Source: Clostridia bacterium (GTDB lineage: Bacteria; Bacillota; Clostridia; Oscillospirales; Acutalibacteraceae). From it: 7,392 nt of DNA. Location: NCBI GenBank assembly GCA_017614275.1, contig JAGACE010000068.1, positions 1 to 7,392 on the forward strand. The letters are read 5' to 3'. Of the stretch, positions 1 through 7,392 are shown one piece after another. The stretch's first letter is position 1. Each line of letters opens with the position of its first letter. The translations under genes were made by a program, and so were the position numbers. The notes under the pieces are model-generated. The model saw only the letters and a list, made by a program, of their open reading frames with translations. It was not told the origin of the DNA and made no database searches.

Positions 1-223
1 AGTGAGTGACACGTTTCGTCCCTTTCTTCTGTACCTTCCGTCTGTTCCCCTGTTCGTCCACGACGACCGTGTTCTCCAGCTGGAGCGAGAGGTTCCGCTT
101 GACGGAACGGATGTACTCCGCGCGCAGTTCCTGCTGTTCCTTCCGCTCCTCCGGGGTCAGTCCCTCTTCGGTCTGAGACTTGGCGTAGAGCGCGTTGATG
201 CGATCGATCTTTTCCTGAGTCAT
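1..223 (-). CDS. DUF896 / YnzC-like small protein (UPF0291), 3' end cut by window edge
   Basis: Reading leftward from the ATG at 223-221, 74 codons are visible without a stop, so the C-terminus lies just beyond the left edge. The product begins MTQEKIDRINALYAKSQ, continues with a run of E/K/R/Q residues and a YIRSV..NL segment, then a VVVDEQGN turn followed by a basic tail. This is the pattern of the YnzC/DUF896 family: a short two-helix protein of about 70-80 residues found almost only in Firmicutes. The family has no firmly established biochemical role; in Bacillus subtilis ynzC is linked to the SOS operon yneA-yneB-ynzC. The start lies 4 nt after the cca stop codon, and AAAGGA at 241-236 inside the end of cca can serve as ribosome binding site (about 12 nt spacing, slightly long), so coupling to cca is likely. 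Family call fairly secure; function unknown. Confidence 0.82.
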   Translation of the reverse strand, partial: MTQEKIDRINALYAKSQTEEGLTPEERKEQQELRAEYIRSVKRNLSLQLENTVVVDEQGNRRKVQKKGTKRVTH

Positions 224-227
224 CGTG

Positions 228-1574
228 TCACTTGATCCTTTCTGCGACGTAGTCCAGCAGCGCGGACCGGTCATTCGGGAGGGTCTCCTCCATGACGAGC
301 CGCAACAGCTCTTCGAGCAGTTCTCCGAGGGCAGGGCCGGGCTTTGCGCCGAGGGCGATGAGGTCCTCCCCGTCCACCTCCAGGTCGGAGACCCGAAAGG
401 CAGGTTTTTCCCGGAGCAACTGTTCCAGTACGCCTTCTATTGTACGCAGGCTGTCAAGCCGATCCGCCGCCAGTGCCGGAGTCTGCGCCTGCGCGTCGGT
501 GATCTGGACCCGGATCAGATCCTGCAGGGTGGCCGTTCCGAATTTGTTCAGCCGGCGAAGGAGGATCTTCCGGTCCGGATCCAGCGGATAATCGTGGAAC
601 TCCACGAGCGTCCGGATCTCCTCCTGCTGCCGCGCGGACAGCCGGAGCCGCCGGACGATCTCCGCCGCCATCCGGGCCCCGGCTTTCCCGTGCCCGTAGA
701 AATGGCCGACGTTCTTCTCGTCGAAAAAGAAGGTGGAGGGTTTCCCGATGTCGTGGAGCAGCATGGTGAGCCGCAGTTCCGGCACGGGGGCGATCGCCTC
801 TGCCGCCTTCAGCGAATGCGTGTAGACATCGTAGCAGTGGTGGGGGTTGTGCTGGTCGAAATCGAAGCAGGGCTCCAGTTCCGGGAGGACGACCGCCAGC
901 ACATCGCGGTAGTCGGTCAGCACCCGGACCAGATCGGCCCCGCAGAGCAGTTTGAACAGTTCCGCGGCGATGCGCTCGGAGGCCACCAGAGCGATGCGCT
1001 CCTTCAGGGCATGGACCGCGTCGGAGGTCTTCTCCTCCAGCGGGAAGCCCAGGACGCTCGAGAAGCGCAGGGCCCGCAGGATGCGCAGCGCGTCTTCGGT
1101 GAAGCGGGTCTCCGGGTCCCCGACACAGCGGATCTTCCGGGTCCGGATGTCTTCGGCGCCGCCGTAGAGATCGACGGGGCCGCGGGTCGGGCTGTAGGCG
1201 ATGGCGTTCATCGTGAAATCTCTTCGCGCCAGGTCCTCTTCCAGGCTCCGGGTGAAGGTGACCTCGTCCGGATGGCGGGAGTCGGCATAGGTGCCGTCGA
1301 CCCGGTAGGTGGTGATCTCCAGCTGCATGCCGTCGAGCCGGACGGCGACGGTCCCGTGCCGGGCGCCCACATCGATGATGCGGCAGTCCGAAAAGACGGC
1401 GCGGGTCTCTTCCGGCAGCGCGGAGGTCGTGATGTCCCAGTCCCCGGGGACCTGTCCCAGCAGAGCGTCCCGGGTGCAGCCGCCGACCACATAGGCCTCA
1501 TGGCCGGCCTCTTCCAGGCGTCGGAGCGCGGTCTCCACCGGCGCGGGCAGGGTGATGTTCCATTGTCCTTGCAC
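228..1574 (-). CDS. cca: CCA tRNA nucleotidyltransferase, HD-domain type
   Basis: Adds or repairs the 3'-terminal CCA of tRNAs using CTP and ATP without a nucleic acid template. At 448 residues it has the usual length for the bacterial class II enzyme with an HD domain. Visible motifs: VVGGCTRDALLG (29-40) with the GG-RD nucleotidyltransferase signature; the catalytic carboxylates DWD (45-47) and probably E86 in EITTYRVDG; RRDFTMNAIA (117-126); and EDALRILRALRF (160-171) of the nucleotide-recognition region. The HD phosphohydrolase domain follows, with HNPHHCYDVYTHSL (242-255), HDIGKP (274-279) and GHFYGHGKAG (290-299). The start is GTG, chosen because AAAGGAGG lies 8 nt upstream and the next in-frame Met is residue 83, beyond the catalytic core. 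The ribosome binding site overlaps the stop of the Toprim gene upstream, giving tight coupling. A specialised CC- or A-adding variant cannot be excluded by eye. Confidence 0.95.
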   Translation of the reverse strand: MQGQWNITLPAPVETALRRLEEAGHEAYVVGGCTRDALLGQVPGDWDITTSALPEETRAVFSDCRIIDVGARHGTVAVRLDGMQLEITTYRVDGTYADSRHPDEVTFTRSLEEDLARRDFTMNAIAYSPTRGPVDLYGGAEDIRTRKIRCVGDPETRFTEDALRILRALRFSSVLGFPLEEKTSDAVHALKERIALVASERIAAELFKLLCGADLVRVLTDYRDVLAVVLPELEPCFDFDQHNPHHCYDVYTHSLKAAEAIAPVPELRLTMLLHDIGKPSTFFFDEKNVGHFYGHGKAGARMAAEIVRRLRLSARQQEEIRTLVEFHDYPLDPDRKILLRRLNKFGTATLQDLIRVQITDAQAQTPALAADRLDSLRTIEGVLEQLLREKPAFRVSDLEVDGEDLIALGAKPGPALGELLEELLRLVMEETLPNDRSALLDYVAERIK

Positions 1575-1582
1575 CGGGTCCG

Positions 1583-1590
1583 CCTCCTTT
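1583..1590 (-). promoter_or_regulatory. Ribosome binding site fixing the GTG start of cca
   Basis: On the minus strand AAAGGAGG ends 8 nt before the GTG at 1574-1572 and shares its first base with the TGA stop of the upstream Toprim gene (1592-1590). It is close to a perfect anti-Shine-Dalgarno match, which supports the non-ATG start. Confidence 0.85.
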
Positions 1591-2177
1591 CACAGGGTGT
1601 CCACGAGGGCGCGGTATTCTTCGTAAGTGACCATCATGTCGATGATCCGGAGCAGCTGTTTGCCGGTCATGCGTTCCGGGAGCCCCAGAGCCTTCTGGAG
1701 GGCCTTGCGTTTCTCTCGGCTCCCCGGGCCGCCGGACAGTCCGTCCCGGTAAAAGTCCAGGACCGTGATGCTCCTGCCGGAGCGCGCGGGACGGTCCCCT
1801 TCCTCCGTGACGCCGGCCTTCTGCAGCGCCTCGATCAGGAGAGCGTCGGGAATGCCCTCCACCCCGAGTTTGCCCTCTTTGGAAGGCGCGGACTTGCGCT
1901 TCTCCTTCCCGTAGAGGTCCGGGATGAAGACGTCGGTGATCTGTTCCGGCGGGACCAGGCTCCGGATGTGGTTGCGGATGAGCATCCCGGCGGAGTCGCC
2001 GTCGGTCAGGACCAGCAGGCCCCGCTTCTCGGCGAGCGTCCGGAGGAGCTCCTGTTTCTCGGTATCGTTGAAGACGCCGAACCCCTCGGTCCGAAGGATG
2101 GCGGCGTCCACGAGGTTGGCCAGTTTGATGGCGTCGTATTTCCCCTCGACCACGATGACTTTGTCGGTCTTCAGCAT
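1590..2177 (-). CDS. RNase M5-like Toprim protein with DUF4093-type C-terminal region
   Basis: A 195-residue protein whose N-terminal half is a Toprim fold: VIVVEGKYD (7-15) with the catalytic Glu, then LLVLTDGDSAG (54-64) with the metal-binding DxD pair, then a basic segment and GKLGVEGI (102-109), which corresponds to the GxGVEHA segment of RNase M5. These are the key elements of RNase M5, the Toprim endonuclease that matures the ends of 5S rRNA precursor in Firmicutes. The C-terminal region (about 115-195) with LLRIIDMMVTYEEYRALV resembles the DUF4093 region of M5-like proteins. Classic rnmV usually neighbours ksgA; this gene sits between holA and cca, so it may be the only M5 or a paralogue acting on another structured RNA. 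The ATG lies 4 nt after the holA stop and has only a weak ribosome binding site (GCGGGAAG), suggesting translational coupling. Family call good; exact substrate inferred. Confidence 0.75.
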   Translation of the reverse strand: MLKTDKVIVVEGKYDAIKLANLVDAAILRTEGFGVFNDTEKQELLRTLAEKRGLLVLTDGDSAGMLIRNHIRSLVPPEQITDVFIPDLYGKEKRKSAPSKEGKLGVEGIPDALLIEALQKAGVTEEGDRPARSGRSITVLDFYRDGLSGGPGSREKRKALQKALGLPERMTGKQLLRIIDMMVTYEEYRALVDTL

Positions 2178-2181
2178 GGCG

Positions 2182-3222
2182 TCACGCGGCTTCCCGCCGG
2201 GCCAGCGCCAGCTCGATCATCAGTTTCTCGAAGATGGTCCGGTGGTCTTCCGAGGTGCTCTTCAGTTTGGTGTCCGCTTCCGCCAGCAGTTCCAGGGAAC
2301 GGCGCAGCGCCGGCATGGAGAACCGGTTCGCGCGGCGGAAGGCGTTCTTCAGTTTGAAGTCGCTCTTGTAGGCCTGCGGGAACAGCTTCTTTAAATCGCC
2401 CTGACGGCCGCCTTCGCTCTCCACCACCTTGGCCCGATACATATCGGAGTAAGTGCTGACGAGCGCGCCGAGGATCATCATGGGCTCCGTCTTCATGTCG
2501 AACAGGATGGAGATGGAGCGGAAGACTTGGTCGAAGTGGTTGTCGAGGAGGGCGTCGATCATCTGGAACGCGGTGGACTCGAGCGATTGGACGCACACGG
2601 CGTCCACATCGGCTTCCTCGACGTCAGACTCCACGTAGTTGCAGAGTTTTTCGATCTCCGTGACGAGGTTGCCCATGTCCTCTCCCACGTTGTCCAGCAG
2701 ATACTCCGCCGTGCGGGGCGAGATGCGCTTCTCCTGCTTCTCGCACTCGGACCGGATGAACCGGATGAGGTCCTGGCGGGACCGGGGCTCCAGTTCCACG
2801 ACGCCGCCCGCATTGTCGATGAGGGCCTGCAGCTCCTTCATCTTCTTCGTCTTGAGGGGGAACCCGACGGTGTCCTGCCAGAAGATGAGCGTGCAGGTGT
2901 CCGGGGCGTCCGACAGGAGGGCTTCCAGGGCCTCGCGGTCCGGGTCGTCCAACTTCTCGAAGTCCAGATCGTGGACCAGGACGCAGGTCCGCTCGCACAT
3001 CGCAGGCAGGGCCTCGACGCATTCGACGAGTTCGTTCATGGAGACGGTCTCCCCGTCCAGTTTATGGTAGTTGAAAACCTCCAGACCGGCAGGTACGACG
3101 CTGTCAGCCAGGAGGTTCACGTATTTGAGTTTCAGATAGCTCTCGGTGCCCTTGATGAGGTACACCGGCAGGAACTCCTGCGACTTGATGTTCTGCCACA
3201 GGGTCTTTTCGTTGTATTTCAA
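2182..3222 (-). CDS. holA: DNA polymerase III subunit delta (clamp loader)
   Basis: Delta is the clamp-loader subunit that opens the beta sliding clamp during replication. The protein shows the YqeN/HolA layout. An AAA+-like N-terminal domain carries FLPVYLIKGTESYLKLKYV, the degenerate P-loop region where delta does not bind ATP. Next is a LVHDLDFEKLDDPDREALE segment in the Walker B area, then LIFWQDTVGFPLKTKKMKEL and LIRFIRSECEKQEKRISP. The helical C-terminal collar domain ends with LLAEADTKLKSTSEDHRTIFEKLMIELAL, a characteristic delta signature. I start it at TTG 3222-3220, giving 347 codons including the start, because TAAGGAG lies 7 nt upstream. A GTG at 3252 would extend it by 10 residues into comEC without a clear ribosome binding site. 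The comEC-holA order is typical of Firmicutes. holA may also be driven by the promoter proposed inside the end of comEC. Confidence 0.92.
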   Translation of the reverse strand: MKYNEKTLWQNIKSQEFLPVYLIKGTESYLKLKYVNLLADSVVPAGLEVFNYHKLDGETVSMNELVECVEALPAMCERTCVLVHDLDFEKLDDPDREALEALLSDAPDTCTLIFWQDTVGFPLKTKKMKELQALIDNAGGVVELEPRSRQDLIRFIRSECEKQEKRISPRTAEYLLDNVGEDMGNLVTEIEKLCNYVESDVEEADVDAVCVQSLESTAFQMIDALLDNHFDQVFRSISILFDMKTEPMMILGALVSTYSDMYRAKVVESEGGRQGDLKKLFPQAYKSDFKLKNAFRRANRFSMPALRRSLELLAEADTKLKSTSEDHRTIFEKLMIELALARREAA

Positions 3223-3229
3223 GCGGATG

Positions 3230-3236
3230 CTCCTTA
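3230..3236 (-). promoter_or_regulatory. Ribosome binding site deciding the TTG start of holA
   Basis: TAAGGAG on the minus strand, whose TAA is the stop codon of comEC, lies 7 nt before TTG at 3222-3220. This is a normal spacing and argues for the TTG over the upstream GTG at 3252-3250. Confidence 0.75.
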
Positions 3237-5432
3237 CTTCGCGGCGATGCACGCCCGGTAGAGACGGAACTTCCCGTTCCGGGCCCGGGCTTCGACTTCG
3301 CCTGATTCACCGGATACAATTATATACGAAGAAGGAGTCAACTTCAAATCCCCGGACCGTTTTCCCCGGAGAAAACAGACGGGCGCGGAGCGCGCCTCGG
3401 ACGGGAGCCGGTCCAGGTCCACGGTCGGCCGGAACAGCAGCAGGAGATCCACGCCCTGGACCGTCAGGAGACCCGCGCAGTCGTCGCCCTCCTGGCGGTA
3501 CAGTTTGAGGCTGATGTCCGGAGCCAGAGACACGGTCTGGAGCGGCGTGTCGGGCAGGTCCTCCGGCTTCAGAAGGACCTCCGGCTCCCACTCCTCCAGC
3601 AGGGCCTCCAGGGCGGCCGACTCGGTCTTTTTGGACCGGGGCACCACCAGGGCCGCCAGTTTGGTGACGGAAGCCCGGGACAGGATGTCGTCGACCCGCA
3701 GGGGCGTCTGATAGTCGTCCCCGCCGGCGCCGATGATGTAGGCCGCGTGGCGGAACGTCACCACGATGCAGGTCCCGCCGACGTCGGCAAAGGTCACGTG
3801 GACCACGTTCCGGTCGAACGCCGTGTCCGTCAGGACCGAGCCCAGCAGGACGATGGCGGACAGCAGGGCCGTCACCCGGACGAGGCCGCGCTCCGGCAGA
3901 GAGCCGTACAGGACGAAGCCGGCGACCGCGACGAGCAGGGCCGCGACCAGCCCCAGCAGAAAGCCCTTTCCGGTCAGGGTGACATAGGCGAAGGGCAGGT
4001 CCGAGAGCTTTGCGCAGATCCGCAGCATGTATCTGGCGAGGACCCCTCCTGCCAGCCCGCACCACGGGGTCAGGAGCGAGAGCCCCGGGATCAGACCGCA
4101 CACGGCTCCTGCCCCGGTCAGCAGGATAGCCTGGGAGGCGGCCGCGGTCAGCAGCAGATTGCTGACCAGCGTGACCAGGGAGATGTTCTCGAAGGTCATC
4201 GTCACGACCGGCAGGGTCATCAGGGAGGTGCACAGGGCGATGAGCAGCAGGGACAGGACGCCGTCGACCCGCTTCCTGCGTCTGTAGTTGTGGATGCGCT
4301 CTTTCAGGAAATGGTCCCGCAGGTCCTTCATGACCGGCGGATAGAGCGACAGGATGCCCAGCGTGGCGAAGTACGAGAGCAGAACGCCCGCATCGCCCCC
4401 GTAAAACGGGTTCGGCAGCACGACGGCCAGGACAGCGAGCCCTAAGGAGGCCAGCGGGTCCGGGGAGCGCAGGAGCATCCGGCAGAGGAAGAACACGCCG
4501 AGCATGACCGCGGCCCGGATGGCGCTGCGGGCAAAGCCGGTCAGCACCACGAAGAACAGCAGGAACAGCAGGCAGAGCCCGCTCGAGGTTTTCTTCCCCG
4601 CGCCGAGCCGCAGGAGCAGTTTGTAGAGCAGCATGGTCCAGAGCGACGTGTGGAAGCCGGAGACCGCGAACAGATGCATCACTCCGGAACGGCGAAATGT
4701 GTCCCGCGTGCCGGAGGCCAGGGCCCCGGTGTCCCCCACCAGCATGCCGTTCAGGATGGCGGCGTACTCGTCGGGAAGCTGTTCCGACACGACCTTCTCC
4801 AGGCGCTCCCGGAATTCGCCGCTGCGCAGGACCAGCCGTACCGCGCCCTCCCGGAGCGGCCCCCAGTCCACTTCCCCGGCGTCGATCCGTTCCGTCAGCG
4901 GGGTCCCGTCGATGCGTCCCTCCGCGGTCGCCCCGAGGTAGAGGCCCCGGGAGCGGTAGTACCGGTGGACGTCCGGCGCGTCCTCGCCCAGCGTCTTGAG
5001 CGTGACGGTCAGGTCGAAGGAATCGCCGATCTTCGGGACGTAATGGGAGGTGGACAGCCGGACCTGCCGGGCCGGCGTCCCGTCCAGAGTCCGCACCACA
5101 CAGCGGTGGGCCCCGGAGGCGCTGTCGTTCAGGACTTCCGTCACATAGCCCCGCAACGTCACCCTCTCCCCGGCCTGCGCGATCGCCGGTCGGCAGACCA
5201 GGTTCAGCTGGAGCAGGAAGGCCGCGGAGGCGAGCGCCACGGTCAGCGCCGCCAGCAGGAAGAATTTTCGCTTCTCCGTTCCCCGCTTCTGTGTCTTCAG
5301 CCGGACCGCCAGCCAGACGCAGACGGCCAGCGACAGCCCGAGAAAGACCCAGGCCATGGCGTCTGCCGTCAGGGCGATGAGCATGAGTGTCCAGAGATAC
5401 GCGGAGCCGAAATAGAAGAATGGTTTGTCCAT
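3234..5432 (-). CDS. comEC: ComEC/Rec2-family DNA-uptake channel with degenerate C-terminal nuclease-like domain
   Basis: A 732-residue polytopic membrane protein matching ComEC, the channel that carries single-stranded DNA across the inner membrane during natural transformation. The N-terminal membrane segments (about 10-45 and 56-80) are followed by an extracytoplasmic OB-like DUF4131 domain (about 85-175). The Competence domain begins near 222 with YAAILNGMLVGDTGAL and has the signature GVMHLFAVSGFHTSL (250-264). Several hydrophobic helices follow up to about residue 532. The C-terminal region starts like the metallo-beta-lactamase module (VHVTFADVGGTCIVV, 544-558; AAYIIGAGGDD, 563-573). 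However, where family members have a THxHxDH-like metal site it reads LVVPRSKKTES (595-605), so zinc binding is probably lost. The start ATG has a strong ribosome binding site (GGGGGAGGG, with GGAGG 6 nt from the ATG). It is first in its block, downstream of a terminator and a repeat-rich intergenic region. Whether the cell is naturally competent cannot be told from this window. Confidence 0.93.
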   Translation of the reverse strand: MDKPFFYFGSAYLWTLMLIALTADAMAWVFLGLSLAVCVWLAVRLKTQKRGTEKRKFFLLAALTVALASAAFLLQLNLVCRPAIAQAGERVTLRGYVTEVLNDSASGAHRCVVRTLDGTPARQVRLSTSHYVPKIGDSFDLTVTLKTLGEDAPDVHRYYRSRGLYLGATAEGRIDGTPLTERIDAGEVDWGPLREGAVRLVLRSGEFRERLEKVVSEQLPDEYAAILNGMLVGDTGALASGTRDTFRRSGVMHLFAVSGFHTSLWTMLLYKLLLRLGAGKKTSSGLCLLFLLFFVVLTGFARSAIRAAVMLGVFFLCRMLLRSPDPLASLGLAVLAVVLPNPFYGGDAGVLLSYFATLGILSLYPPVMKDLRDHFLKERIHNYRRRKRVDGVLSLLLIALCTSLMTLPVVTMTFENISLVTLVSNLLLTAAASQAILLTGAGAVCGLIPGLSLLTPWCGLAGGVLARYMLRICAKLSDLPFAYVTLTGKGFLLGLVAALLVAVAGFVLYGSLPERGLVRVTALLSAIVLLGSVLTDTAFDRNVVHVTFADVGGTCIVVTFRHAAYIIGAGGDDYQTPLRVDDILSRASVTKLAALVVPRSKKTESAALEALLEEWEPEVLLKPEDLPDTPLQTVSLAPDISLKLYRQEGDDCAGLLTVQGVDLLLLFRPTVDLDRLPSEARSAPVCFLRGKRSGDLKLTPSSYIIVSGESGEVEARARNGKFRLYRACIAAK
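3319..3347 (-). promoter_or_regulatory. Candidate sigma-A promoter inside the comEC 3' end, reading into holA
   Basis: The minus strand carries TTGAAG at 3347-3342 (4 of 6 match to TTGACA), a 17-bp spacer, and a perfect TATAAT at 3324-3319. Transcription would start near 3312, about 90 nt before the holA start and about 75 nt before the end of comEC. The site falls in a conspicuously AT-rich patch in an otherwise GC-rich gene, where comEC residues about 703-709 use AT-ending codons (TAT ATA ATT GTA). I saw no other TATAAT in the window. The motif match is seen directly; activity is inferred. Confidence 0.6.
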
Positions 5433-5480
5433 GGGATCCCTCCCCCGTCCATCGTACCGGAAAACCGGGCGGACGACGGG

Positions 5481-5531
5481 GGTCCCGGAACGAACGGTCG
5501 ATTTTGGCGACCGAACGGTCGTTATGGGACC
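5481..5531. repeat. Repeated CGAACGGTCG elements with dyad symmetry upstream of comEC (operator or structured leader candidate)
   Basis: The 10-mer CGAACGGTCG occurs at 5491-5500 and again at 5512-5521, exactly 21 bp apart (two helical turns). The second copy is part of a perfect inverted repeat, CGACCG-AA-CGGTCG (5508-5521). The corresponding 14-bp site around the first copy (5487-5500) keeps only 4 of 6 left-arm bases. CGGTCG (5495-5500) and CGACCG (5508-5513) can also form a 6-bp hairpin with a 7-nt loop, and the flanks GGTCCC (5481-5486) and GGGACC (5526-5531) are complementary. This could be a pair of repressor sites (the half-sites resemble TetR-type operators) or an RNA leader of comEC. 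No good sigma-A promoter could be placed here. The repeats are seen directly; the function is inferred. Confidence 0.5.
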
Positions 5532-5540
5532 GAAAAACGC

Positions 5541-5572
5541 AAAAAAACACCCGCAGATCGATCTGCGGGTGT
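5541..5572 (-). terminator. Rho-independent terminator after hinT
   Basis: A perfect 26-bp palindrome (5547-5572) gives an 11-bp GC-rich stem, ACACCCGCAGA paired with TCTGCGGGTGT, around a TCGA loop. On the minus strand it runs into seven T residues (5547-5541, the first belonging to the stem). It lies 25 bp past the hinT stop, ending the alaS-hinT unit. On the plus strand the downstream tract is only CTCTTTAT, so it is weak in that direction, where there is no gene to terminate. Confidence 0.93.
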
Positions 5573-5597
5573 CTCTTTATGTGTTGGATCGCGGCGA

Positions 5598-7392
<1,795 letters not shown>

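Noticed and set aside
439..457. Perfect TTGACA (457-452) on the minus strand inside cca, with TACAAT at 444-439, as a promoter for the DUF896 gene.
   Set aside because: The spacer is only 7 bp, far from the required 16-18, and no other -10 element falls at the correct distance.
225..2357. A 710-codon plus-strand open frame antisense to cca, the Toprim gene and part of holA.
   Set aside because: It spans three well-recognised minus-strand genes, its product is low-complexity (rich in G, R, P, Q, D) with no family resemblance, and it is explained by high G+C suppressing stops in the antisense frame.
5457..5468. CCGGAAAACCGG inverted repeat upstream of the comEC ribosome binding site.
   Set aside because: A 4-bp stem with a 4-nt loop is expected by chance in GC-rich DNA, and there is no T tract or other support.
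3307..5550. A 747-codon minus-strand open frame overlapping comEC in another frame.
   Set aside because: The composition is dominated by R, G, P and A, as expected for a GC-rich shadow frame. The comEC frame has membrane segments, family motifs and a strong ribosome binding site, whereas this one begins within the terminator stem region.

Overview
The window is a compact, GC-rich bacterial chromosome segment (clearly above 55% G+C by eye) in which every credible gene lies on the minus strand. The gene content points to a Gram-positive Firmicute, most likely a high-GC member of Clostridia such as Oscillospirales. The clues are the comEC-holA adjacency, a YnzC/DUF896 protein, an RNase M5-like Toprim protein with a DUF4093-type tail, and strong AGGAGG-type ribosome binding sites. 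The taxonomic assignment is inference. No mobile element, phage gene, CRISPR array, rRNA or tRNA gene was seen.

In transcription order (right to left) the layout is as follows. First come the C-terminal half of alaS (alanyl-tRNA synthetase, entering from the right edge) and hinT (HIT-family purine nucleoside phosphoramidase), 16 bp apart and closed by a strong intrinsic terminator at 5541-5572. A 165-bp intergenic region follows, carrying repeated CGAACGGTCG elements that look like paired operators or a structured leader. A second block then runs comEC (DNA-uptake channel), holA (DNA polymerase III delta), an RNase M5-like Toprim protein, cca (tRNA nucleotidyltransferase, HD type) and a DUF896 gene cut by the left edge. 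In this block the gaps or overlaps are only a few bases and the genes are probably translationally coupled.

Functionally this is mostly an information-processing neighbourhood: tRNA charging (alaS), tRNA 3'-end synthesis (cca), probable structured-RNA cleavage (Toprim/M5-like), clamp loading (holA) and DNA uptake (comEC). Two points stand out. The ComEC C-terminal metallo-beta-lactamase-like domain has lost its metal-binding histidine/aspartate motif. A near-consensus sigma-A promoter (TTGAAG-17-TATAAT) sits inside the 3' end of comEC in an AT-rich patch, positioned to transcribe holA and the genes after it independently of comEC. I found no convincing novel multi-gene system; the region is largely ordinary housekeeping.
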